A stretch of DNA of 9,582 nucleotides. It comes from Bacillota bacterium. Its GTDB lineage: Bacteria > Bacillota > Clostridia > Peptostreptococcales > Anaerovoracaceae. Where the stretch lies: NCBI GenBank assembly GCA_029219125.1, contig JAQXSU010000096.1, forward strand, positions 1-9,582. The letters are read 5' to 3'. The translations under genes were made by a program, and so were the position numbers. This document shows positions 1-6,120 of the stretch, piece by piece. The notes below the pieces were generated by a model. It did no database searches. It had not been told where the DNA came from and saw nothing but the letters and a program-made list of their open reading frames with translations. Positions within the stretch are counted from its first letter, which is position 1; each line of letters opens with the position of its first letter.

Positions 1-48
1 AGAGTGTGGAAAAAGGGTCCGGACGCCGGGCCGGAAAGGGGAATTTGA

Positions 49-141
49 ATGAATATACTGGAAACAAAGAATCTGAAGAAATATTACGGTCAGGGTGAGG
101 CCATGGTCCGGGCCCTGGACGGCTCGTCGGGAAGTTCCTGA
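49..141 (+). pseudogene. 5' remnant of ABC transporter ATP-binding protein gene
   Basis: A good ribosome site (AAAGGGG at 35-41, 7 nt spacing) precedes ATG 49. The start reads MNILETKNLKKYYGQGEAMV then RALDG, the classic N-terminus of MacB/BceA-type ATPases that pair with FtsX-like permeases. After RALDG the similarity ends. The frame runs five more codons to TGA 139-141. About 200 residues are missing, including Walker A, the signature motif and Walker B, so no ATPase can be made. The following bases continue as permease sequence in another frame. I therefore infer a deletion joining the ATPase start to the permease middle at about 123-128. An assembly join is the alternative. Confidence 0.8.
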
Positions 142-916
142 TGCCGGTGGTGATGGCGGGAACTTCGTTTGCGGCGGATGTATCGGCAGCGGAAGTGACG
201 GCAAATCCGGTGATATTCGCCGGAGGGCTGCTTCTGTCCCTGATTACGGTATGGATGTCCTGTCTGAAACCATGCCGCATGGCTTCCCGAATCAGTCCGG
301 TGGGTGCGGTGCGGTGGAATGAAGCAGGGGATTCCCGGAAGGATACACCGCAGCGGGGAATGCGCGGTAAAAGAGTGTCCGATAAAAAAGCGTCTGATAG
401 AAAGGTGACAAAGAAAACAAAGCGGGTGACGGAAGGCGTCATGGCGGCGGCAAACCTGAAACGGAGCCATTCCAGGACTATGGTGGTCGTTTTGAGCCTG
501 ACCCTGTCTCTGACCCTTCTGAACTGCATCATCACCGTGGTGAACGGATACGATCAGGAGAAATATCTGGATGAACAGATGCCCTGTGACTATGTGCTGA
601 CGGATGCGTCGATTATAAACTATGCATCGTACCAGAATTACGAAAGCATTCCTGACGAGTTGGTTGAACAAGTGCGTGGCCTGGATGGCGTGGAGGCCGC
701 CGGCCGCACCTGGGCACCGATACGTTTCTGCAGGTTTCCGGGAAAGCGGAGGAAAAGGTGCGTCAGAAGTTGGATTACGTGAAAACCCAGCGGGATGAGA
801 CCTACTGGGGCATGGAAGAGCAGCGGCTGGAGGAAGACGGGCAGGTGATCTGCAGCCTGTATGGTGCGGATGACATGGTGCTGGAGTATGTGGAGCTGCT
901 GCGGGCAGCGGAATAG
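123..916 (+). pseudogene. FtsX-type ABC transporter permease fragment, truncated and frameshifted
   Basis: The frame open from about 123 encodes an internal piece of a MacB/FtsX-family permease. It shows a loop or TM part (LVGKFLMPVVMAGTSF), a transmembrane helix (NPVIFAGGLLLSLITVWMSC), and the family's post-helix motif KPCRMASRISPVGAVRWNE. A basic linker and a second TM helix (MVVVLSLTLSLTLLNCIITV, about 480-540) follow, then the start of the extracellular domain. At about 700-716 the homologous reading moves to another frame: LGTDTFLQVSGKAEEKV onward to LYGADDMVLEYVELLRAAE, ending at TAG 914-916. In full-length relatives that extracellular domain continues for several hundred residues with more TM helices, so both ends are lost. 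An ATG at 141 could initiate a 213-residue peptide, but the frameshift and truncations make a working permease very unlikely. Gene order ATPase-permease-regulator-kinase suggests it was the partner of the next two genes. Confidence 0.8.
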
Positions 917-946
917 GCAGAAGAACAGGAAGAAGAAAGGCGGATA

Positions 947-975
947 TTGTTTCCTGACCCGAGTCATGGTAAAAT
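947..975 (+). promoter_or_regulatory. Candidate sigma-A promoter for the regulator operon
   Basis: TTGTTT (947-952) and TAAAAT (970-975, five of six consensus bases) are separated by 17 bp. This would start transcription near 982, about 27 nt before the GTG at 1009. It is the only good promoter-like pair I see between the dead permease and the response regulator. The -35 half matches only three of six bases, so this is a prediction. Confidence 0.5.
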
Positions 976-1008
976 AAATGCAGAAGCCGCAGAGAAAGGA
1001 GCAGGGCT

Positions 1009-1728
1009 GTGAAAAGGATTCTGATTGTGGAAGATGACAGACATCTGAATACAGGGATTGTCATGGCCCTGCAGGGCGGCACGCTGTCACTGGACAGTGC
1101 ATATGATGTGTCCGAAGCATGGGGCTGCCTGAACCGGGAAGCCGAAGGGACGGGAGAAGGTTACGATCTGGTGATTCTGGACGTGAATCTGCCGGACGGC
1201 AGCGGACTGGATCTGTTGATGAAGCTGCGGAACCGGTCTTCCGTCCCGGTGATCCTGCTGACGGCCAATGACATGGAAACAGACATTGTCACCGGGCTTG
1301 CCATGGGTGCCGACGATTATATCACGAAGCCCTTCAGTCTGGCGGTACTGCGGGCGCGGGTGCAGGTCCAGCTTCGCAGAAACAGATCCGACAAAATCCA
1401 TCCGCCCGTCGCTTCTGTGAATGCCGGGGCTTCGGACTGTTTTTCTCAGGGTGACTTTTATTTCGATTTCCCGTGTATGGAGTTTCATGGGTTGTCAGGC
1501 AGCGTGGAACTGTCCCGAACAGAGCAGAAGCTGCTGCGGATTCTGGTGGAAAACCAGGGCAGGGTGGTGAGTCGGCAGCGGCTTTTGGAGTACGTCTGGG
1601 GAGAGGGCAGTGAATACGTGGATGAAAACGCTCTCTCTGTGGCAGTGAAACGCCTTCGGGATAAGCTGGGTGCTGCAGAAGAAATCCGCACTGTTTACGG
1701 CATCGGATACCAGTGGGTGAAGCCATGA
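1009..1728 (+). CDS. OmpR-family two-component response regulator (BceR-like)
   Basis: This 239-residue cytoplasmic DNA-binding regulator has the standard OmpR/PhoB length and domain order. The receiver domain (about 1-120) shows the acidic pair E8/D9/D10, phosphoacceptor D58 in VILDVNLPDG, the switch threonine T85 in LLTAND, and K107 in ITKPF. A winged-helix output domain (about 145-239) has recognition helix VDENALSVAVKRLRDKLG in two adjoining stretches (about 204-221) and ends with the wing motif TVYGIGYQW. The GTG start at 1009 is preceded by AGGAG (997-1001) with 7 nt spacing. The stop overlaps the kinase start by ATGA, so the two are a cognate pair. Position downstream of an eroded ATPase/permease operon suggests the BceRS/BceAB class, which responds to cell-wall-active peptides in known members. 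The actual ligand or target here is inferred, and the former transporter target is defective. Confidence 0.93.
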   Translation: MKRILIVEDDRHLNTGIVMALQGGTLSLDSAYDVSEAWGCLNREAEGTGEGYDLVILDVNLPDGSGLDLLMKLRNRSSVPVILLTANDMETDIVTGLAMGADDYITKPFSLAVLRARVQVQLRRNRSDKIHPPVASVNAGASDCFSQGDFYFDFPCMEFHGLSGSVELSRTEQKLLRILVENQGRVVSRQRLLEYVWGEGSEYVDENALSVAVKRLRDKLGAAEEIRTVYGIGYQWVKP

Positions 1729-2753
1729 ACTGGGGCATCGTGTTTGGGGTATTGGGCGTGATTCTGGGGGCTGCCGGGATCGGTGCGGCGGTGTATCAGC
1801 GGTGGGAAAGCCGAAAGATCATGCAGAGAATGGAAGTCATGCTGCGGCAGGCTATGGATGGAAGCTTCCGCCCGGAGGACTACGATGAGTCCCTGCTTTC
1901 TTCACTGGAAAACACCATGAAAGAGTTCCTGCGGGCAAGCACCCTTGGTGCTGCCCGTGTGGCAGAGGAGCGGGATCATATCAAAACCTTCATTGCAGAC
2001 ATCTCCCACCAGACGAAAACTCCCATGGCAAACATGCTCCTGTACAGTCAGCTGCTGGCGGAAAGTTGTGCTCTGACCCCGGAAGACCGCAGGGCAGCTG
2101 AAGCACTGGAAGGACAGGCAGAAAAACTCAGCTTTCTGATTACCAGTCTGGTGAAGCTGTCGCGGCTGGAAACGGGGATTTTGACGGTGGATCCTGTGCG
2201 GGAGAATCTGCAGGAGCTGATGGAGACTGCGGTAAGGCAGGTGCTGCCCCAGGCAGAGGCAAAGGGTGTGTCGCTGACGGTGGAACAGACAGGGACTGCG
2301 AGCTGCGGAGCGGAGACAGCGGATACCGCCGCGGGGACGGATGCTATGGCGGAGACACCGGACGCTGCTGCGGTGTTCGATATGAAATGGACCTGCGAAG
2401 CACTGTACAATCTGCTGGAAAATGCGGTGAAGTACACAGAACCCGGCGGCCAGATCAACGTTCGGATCCGGATGTACGAAATGTTCAGCTGTGTGGAAGT
2501 GGAAGACACAGGGGAAGGCATTCCGGAAGAGGACATCAGCCGGATCTTCGGCAGGTTTTACCGTGGAAAAAACGGACGGGAGAAGGAAGGCCTGGGCATC
2601 GGCCTCTTCCTTGCACGGGAGATCGTCTCTCTGGAGGGCGGTTATATCAAAGTGAAATCCGAACCGGGAAAGGGCTCGGTGTTTTCTGTTTTTTTGCCGC
2701 GGGAGAATGGGAAGAAAGAAGATGCTTCGAAAGAAAAGAATGAGGTGAAATAA
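1725..2753 (+). CDS. Single-pass membrane sensor histidine kinase
   Basis: This 342-residue kinase pairs with the regulator just upstream (ATGA overlap at 1725-1728). A GTG at 1713 would add four residues, but the overlapping ATG is the conventional choice. One N-terminal TM helix (about 4-24) lacks any extracellular sensor domain, so it cannot bind an external ligand by itself. Intramembrane or transporter-mediated sensing, as in Bce systems, is inferred. The HisKA domain has H95 in ISHQTKTP. The HATPase domain has N-box NLLENAVKYT (N229/N233), G1 DTGEGI (261-266), F box RIFGRFYRG and G2 EGLGIGLFLA. An Ala/Thr-rich stretch at about 190-217 sits just before the N-box and looks inserted relative to usual kinases. 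The C-terminus is a charged Lys/Glu tail. All catalytic motifs are present, so the protein should be active even though its likely ABC transporter partner is broken. Confidence 0.92.
   Translation: MNWGIVFGVLGVILGAAGIGAAVYQRWESRKIMQRMEVMLRQAMDGSFRPEDYDESLLSSLENTMKEFLRASTLGAARVAEERDHIKTFIADISHQTKTPMANMLLYSQLLAESCALTPEDRRAAEALEGQAEKLSFLITSLVKLSRLETGILTVDPVRENLQELMETAVRQVLPQAEAKGVSLTVEQTGTASCGAETADTAAGTDAMAETPDAAAVFDMKWTCEALYNLLENAVKYTEPGGQINVRIRMYEMFSCVEVEDTGEGIPEEDISRIFGRFYRGKNGREKEGLGIGLFLAREIVSLEGGYIKVKSEPGKGSVFSVFLPRENGKKEDASKEKNEVK
2310..2387 (+). repeat. Imperfect 39-bp tandem repeat inside the kinase gene
   Basis: GCGGAGACAGCGGA (from 2310) recurs as GCGGAGACACCGGA (from 2349), an offset of 39 bp or exactly 13 codons. 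At protein level the units are AETADTAAGTDAM and AETPDAAAVFDM. The in-frame duplication accounts for the Ala/Thr-rich spacer between the HisKA domain and the N-box. The two copies have diverged, so it is not a fresh slippage event. Confidence 0.6.
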
Positions 2754-3827
2754 GTGGGAAACGAAAAAAATCTGAAGGTATGGAAACTGGCGCTGCTGGG
2801 ATTCGGCAACGCAGGACAGGCCTTTGCGAAAATGCTGCTAGACCATGAAGAGGAAATCGCATCGAATTATGGTGCGAAGGTGATAGTGACGGCCATCGCC
2901 ACAGGACGCCGGGGAAATCTGGTCTGCGGCAGCGGAAGTGAAGCGACGGATGCGGAGGGCATCGATCTTCGACGGGCCCTGGCAGACGTGAAGAGCCCGG
3001 CAGGAAAATTTACCGATGAGACTGTGCTGACTTCCATGACCACCATGGAAATCGTAGCGCAGGCGGATTACGATATTCTGGTGGAGATGACACCGCTGAA
3101 TATCCAGACCGGCCAGCCGGCCATCGACCATATCCGCGGCGCCTTCCGCCGAGGAAAGCATGCGGTGACGGCAAATAAAGGACCCATTGCCTGGGCATAC
3201 CGTTCGCTGCGGGACATGGCCAAGGAGGCAGGGGTTCGGTTCTGTTATGAGACCACCGTTATGGATGGAACACCGGTGTTCAATCTGGCGGAGCACACCC
3301 TGCGGCTGGCGAAGGTGACGGAGGTTTCGGGGATTCTGAACAGCACCACCAACTTCATTCTGGAGGAACTGGCAGCCGGTGCGGAATATGAGGATATCAT
3401 GCGGCGGGGCCGGGAGAGGGGCTTCATCGAAGCAGATCCTGCCATGGATATCGAAGGCTATGATGCGGCCGCAAAGATCACGGCGCTGCTCAATGTGCTG
3501 ATGGATGCCGGCCTGACGCCGGATCAGGTGGACCGAAAGGGAATTGAGGACATTACCGAGGGCGATATTCAGGAAGCTGCCTCCCGGGGAAAGGTCATCA
3601 AACTGCTCTGCAGGGGCTGGCGGAATGCGGACGGCACGGTCCATGCCAGCGTGCAGCCGACGGAAGTGGACCGGAGCGATATGCTGGCTTCCATCGACAG
3701 CACCACATCCATCGTTTCCATCACTACCGACCTGATGAAGAAGCTGTCTGTGGTGGAGCATCAGCCGGAGATCGAACAGACGGCCTACGGCATTTTCGGC
3801 GATGTGCTGCGGGTGATCTGCGAATGA
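2754..3827 (+). CDS. hom: Homoserine dehydrogenase, short form without ACT domain
   Basis: This 357-residue enzyme is predicted to reduce aspartate-4-semialdehyde to homoserine with NAD(P)H, the branch point to threonine, methionine and isoleucine. The Rossmann nucleotide motif is LLGFGNAGQAF (14-24). An Arg pair (ATGRRGN, about 49-55) follows the second strand and might favour NADP, which is inference only. VTANKGPIAWAY carries the conserved Lys (K142). The catalytic domain contains GILNSTTNFILEEL and EADPAMDIEGYDAAAKI with E226, D237 and K241, matching the residues used by yeast and E. coli enzymes. The protein ends right after the catalytic domain at about 357, whereas the common bacterial form of about 430 residues adds a C-terminal ACT domain for threonine inhibition. 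The GTG start directly follows the kinase TAA and has a good ribosome site (GAGGTGA, 2742-2748). Its stop overlaps the next gene by ATGA, so it is embedded in a regulatory operon. Confidence 0.88.
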   Translation: MGNEKNLKVWKLALLGFGNAGQAFAKMLLDHEEEIASNYGAKVIVTAIATGRRGNLVCGSGSEATDAEGIDLRRALADVKSPAGKFTDETVLTSMTTMEIVAQADYDILVEMTPLNIQTGQPAIDHIRGAFRRGKHAVTANKGPIAWAYRSLRDMAKEAGVRFCYETTVMDGTPVFNLAEHTLRLAKVTEVSGILNSTTNFILEELAAGAEYEDIMRRGRERGFIEADPAMDIEGYDAAAKITALLNVLMDAGLTPDQVDRKGIEDITEGDIQEAASRGKVIKLLCRGWRNADGTVHASVQPTEVDRSDMLASIDSTTSIVSITTDLMKKLSVVEHQPEIEQTAYGIFGDVLRVICE

Positions 3828-5164
3828 AGAGATACAGTGGACCGATTCGGGATGAAAATGGAATAAAATTAAATCATACGAAACTAAAACGAATCGCAGT
3901 AGTTGCAATTACAGTATCCGCGTCATCTCTGGTGAGTTTTAACATTCTCACCAGTGGATTTATCGTATCACTGTCGGTTCTTGTCATGGGGATTTTTATC
4001 TACTGCTACCGGGATCTTCCTGGACAGTATATCGCATGGATTGCTGCCATCTGCTCTCCACTTTTCCGAGAAGTGGTACTGGCGATTCGGGCAGGCACGG
4101 TGCTGGGAACCATACAGCTGGTGCTGCCGGATGTGTTCTTCTTCCTTGCATATGGGGCGGTGTATGTTCTGTTCTGCAGGTATATTGTGCGGGGTGAATA
4201 TTCGCTGAATTTTTATTTCTGTATTGCTTTTTTCTGCGATTGGCTCGGGAATATTTCTGAGGTTCTGACCAGAAGCATCGTTCAGGGACAACTGCTTCTG
4301 ACGTCAGAGGTGCTGCTTCTGCTGGCTTTCATTGCATTTCTCAGAACTGCGCTGGTTCAGTTTGTCATTGTGGCGGTTGAATACTACACAAAATTCCTGA
4401 TCAGTCAGGAACGGGATGAAATGTTTAAGAAACTTCTGAACCAGGCTTCTGTATTTGAGAGTGAAGTGCGCCTCATGGAAAAAAACGTGGAGGAAATCGA
4501 AGCCGTCATGAAAAAGGCTTATGACCTGCATAAAATGAGTGGTGAAACGGATATTTCCAGAGAAACCCGCTTAAAGCTTCTGGATATTGCCAAAAGTACC
4601 CATGAAATAAAAGGTGACTACCTGAATGTGATCAGCACGTTGAAGGATGTGTATATCAATGAGCTGAAGGATGAAAAAATGCTGCTCAGTGAGGTACTCA
4701 GCCTGGAAAAGCAGAACCTTCTGGCCCAGGCAAGGACCAAATGCTACACTGTCATCGTCAACGTGAAAGTTAAAACGGACTATGACCTCCATTCCCCGTT
4801 TAAGCTGATGTCCGTTGCACGCAACCTGATGACCAATTCCCTGGAGGCAATGAAAAAAAAGAATGGTACGATTCATGTTACCGTTGACGAAGAAAAGAAA
4901 TCACCGGGAGTATGTAGAATGACGTTCACAGATAATGGTTGCGGCATCGAGAAAGAGAATCTGGAATTCATTCTGATGGAGGGGTTTTCCACGAAATTCG
5001 ATCAGGAAACAGGAAACATTCAGCGCGGCCTTGGACTGAATGTGGTGAAGGACATTATTGAGAACGAATATGGAGGAAGCATGGAGATAGAGAGTGTTCC
5101 TGAAAAAGGAACGACCATCACGTTAAAGATCCCTGCAAATCAATTAGGAGAAAAAGCAGAATGA
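3824..5164 (+). CDS. GlnK-type six-TM sensor histidine kinase
   Basis: This 446-residue membrane kinase resembles B. subtilis GlnK (YcbA), which senses glutamine. After a hydrophilic leader of about 20 residues, hydrophobic segments between about 22 and 190 suggest six TM helices (for example VSLSVLVMGIFIY, VLPDVFFFLAYGAVYVLFC, VLLLLAFIAFL). A helical linker follows, containing MEKNVEEIEAVMKKAYDL. The probable phosphoacceptor is H260 in STHEIKGDYLNV, the form of H-box used in this subfamily. The ATPase domain has N-box VARNLMTNSLEAM (N334/N338), G1 DNGCGI (370-375) and G2 RGLGLNVVKD. The ATG overlaps the homoserine dehydrogenase stop and has GGGTGA (3811-3816) at 7 nt. The stop overlaps the next regulator's ATG, identifying its partner. 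Composition turns noticeably AT-richer at this gene's start. The sensed ligand (glutamine or a related amino acid) is inferred from family and the adjoining symporter. Confidence 0.88.
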   Translation: MKRYSGPIRDENGIKLNHTKLKRIAVVAITVSASSLVSFNILTSGFIVSLSVLVMGIFIYCYRDLPGQYIAWIAAICSPLFREVVLAIRAGTVLGTIQLVLPDVFFFLAYGAVYVLFCRYIVRGEYSLNFYFCIAFFCDWLGNISEVLTRSIVQGQLLLTSEVLLLLAFIAFLRTALVQFVIVAVEYYTKFLISQERDEMFKKLLNQASVFESEVRLMEKNVEEIEAVMKKAYDLHKMSGETDISRETRLKLLDIAKSTHEIKGDYLNVISTLKDVYINELKDEKMLLSEVLSLEKQNLLAQARTKCYTVIVNVKVKTDYDLHSPFKLMSVARNLMTNSLEAMKKKNGTIHVTVDEEKKSPGVCRMTFTDNGCGIEKENLEFILMEGFSTKFDQETGNIQRGLGLNVVKDIIENEYGGSMEIESVPEKGTTITLKIPANQLGEKAE

Positions 5165-6006
5165 AGTATTATATCGTAGACGACAACATTGCAACGGTAA
5201 AAAGCTTGGAAAACATCATAAAATCACGAAATCTCGGTAAGGTCTGCGGGTATTCCACCTCTCCGGAAGCAGCCATTCCGGAAATCCTGGAGGAAATGCC
5301 GGAAATCGTACTGGTCGACTTCCTGATGGAGGGAATGGACGGCGTGGAAATGATTGAGCAGATCAGTTCCAGAACGGATAAAATATACTTCGTCATGATC
5401 TCCAAAGTAACCGATAAGGAAATGATTCAGACTGCGTATCAGAAGGGCATCGAGTTTTTCATTCATAAACCGGTGAACATTGTGGAAGTGGAAACGGTCC
5501 TCAACAAACTGATGGAAAAGATTAAGCTGAAGGGGATGCTGCATCAGCTGAAAAGCATTATGACAGATGTTGACGAAGAGCCGGAAAAGAAGCAGACTGC
5601 AGCAGAAAAAAAGAAAGACTATAAGGAAATCGATCATCTTCTTGGAAATCTGGGCATGCTGGGCGAGCGCGGATCTCAGGACATCCGGAAAGCTCATGCA
5701 TACATGATGGAAAACCAGTGCGAGTATGGAAAAGATGTTTTAAATTATCTGGAAGAGGAAACGAAGGATACGGCGAAAAACATCGAACAGCGGATTCGCC
5801 GTGCCATGAAAAAGGGACTGACCAATACTGCAAGAATCATGATTGATGATGCCTACAGTGATATTTTGAGTTCCTATTCCAATTATGTATTTGATTTCAG
5901 CACCATATCTGACGAAATCAATTATATTAACGGGAAAAGTACCACCGGAGGAAGGGTAAATATTGCGCGATTCATGGACGGTCTCAAGATATATAGTAAA
6001 AGCTGA
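5161..6006 (+). CDS. GlnL-type response regulator with YcbB DNA-binding domain
   Basis: This 281-residue regulator is the partner of the preceding kinase. The receiver domain (1-120) shows D7/D8, phosphoacceptor D53 in VLVDFLMEGMDG, S81 in VMISK and K103 in IHKPV. A charged Lys/Glu linker (about 137-155) leads to a C-terminal domain of about 120 residues recognisable as the YcbB family of B. subtilis GlnL. Visible motifs are LGMLGERGSQDI, IEQRIRRAMKKGLTNTARI, YVFDFSTISDEINYI and the very conserved end GGRVNIARFMDGLKIYSKS. In B. subtilis GlnL activates glutaminase and glutamine-transporter genes through TTTTGT-type direct repeats. A matching repeat lies just downstream before the symporter. 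The ATG is chosen for its ATGA overlap with the kinase and the AGGAG at 5146-5150. The gene ends right before a terminator. Confidence 0.92.
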   Translation: MKYYIVDDNIATVKSLENIIKSRNLGKVCGYSTSPEAAIPEILEEMPEIVLVDFLMEGMDGVEMIEQISSRTDKIYFVMISKVTDKEMIQTAYQKGIEFFIHKPVNIVEVETVLNKLMEKIKLKGMLHQLKSIMTDVDEEPEKKQTAAEKKKDYKEIDHLLGNLGMLGERGSQDIRKAHAYMMENQCEYGKDVLNYLEEETKDTAKNIEQRIRRAMKKGLTNTARIMIDDAYSDILSSYSNYVFDFSTISDEINYINGKSTTGGRVNIARFMDGLKIYSKS

Positions 6007-6013
6007 CAACTGG

Positions 6014-6047
6014 CGGGGAAAAAATTTTCCCCGTTTTAAGTTTTTTT
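6014..6047 (+). terminator. Rho-independent terminator after the regulator operon
   Basis: CGGGGAAAAAATTTTCCCCG (6014-6033) is a perfect palindrome able to form an eight-pair stem with a four-base loop. It is followed by TTTTAAGTTTTTTT (6034-6047). It begins 7 bp after the GlnL stop. The T-tract is shared with the repeats of the symporter control region. Confidence 0.85.
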
Positions 6048-6060
6048 GAGTATTTTTGAG
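6034..6060 (+). promoter_or_regulatory. Candidate GlnL operator: three phased TTTTRAG repeats
   Basis: TTTTAAG (6034-6040), TTTTGAG (6044-6050) and TTTTGAG (6054-6060) start exactly 10 bp apart, that is TTTTRA-N4-TTTTGA-N4-TTTTGA. As I recall it, the published B. subtilis GlnL site before glsA-glnT is TTTTGT-N4-TTTTGT, with the same spacing and nearly the same half-site. The location, between a GlnL-type regulator gene and an AGCS symporter gene, is where such a site is expected. Binding itself is inferred. Confidence 0.7.
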
Positions 6061-6075
6061 GAGGAACTATATAAT
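6046..6075 (+). promoter_or_regulatory. Promoter of the AGCS symporter gene
   Basis: A perfect -10 box TATAAT (6070-6075) is preceded at 18 bp by TTGAGT (6046-6051), four of six -35 bases. Transcription would start near 6082, giving a leader of about 40 nt to ATG 6121. The weak -35 overlaps the second TTTTGAG repeat, which fits a promoter that depends on, or is modulated by, the GlnL-like regulator. Confidence 0.7.
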
Positions 6076-6120
6076 ACCCATAAAGGAACCAAGTGTGCAG
6101 GTAAAGAAAGGAGTTTTAAC

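Noticed and set aside
90..1082. Long 330-codon minus-strand reading frame opposite the broken permease
   Set aside because: The translation is rich in His, Pro, Arg and Cys with no domain character. The plus strand carries recognisable permease and response-regulator sequence, so this is a shadow.
2838..3908. 356-codon minus-strand frame opposite homoserine dehydrogenase
   Set aside because: It mirrors a clear enzyme gene, has no family features or ribosome site, and is a codon-bias artefact.
4058..4076. Small inverted repeat CCACTT/AAGTGG inside the GlnK-like gene
   Set aside because: A six-base arm within coding sequence, with no T-tract or link to an operon boundary, is expected by chance.
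6046..6120. TTG at 6046 as an upstream start adding 25 residues to the symporter
   Set aside because: It lies inside the operator/promoter region upstream of the predicted transcription start, and ATG 6121 has a near-perfect ribosome site.
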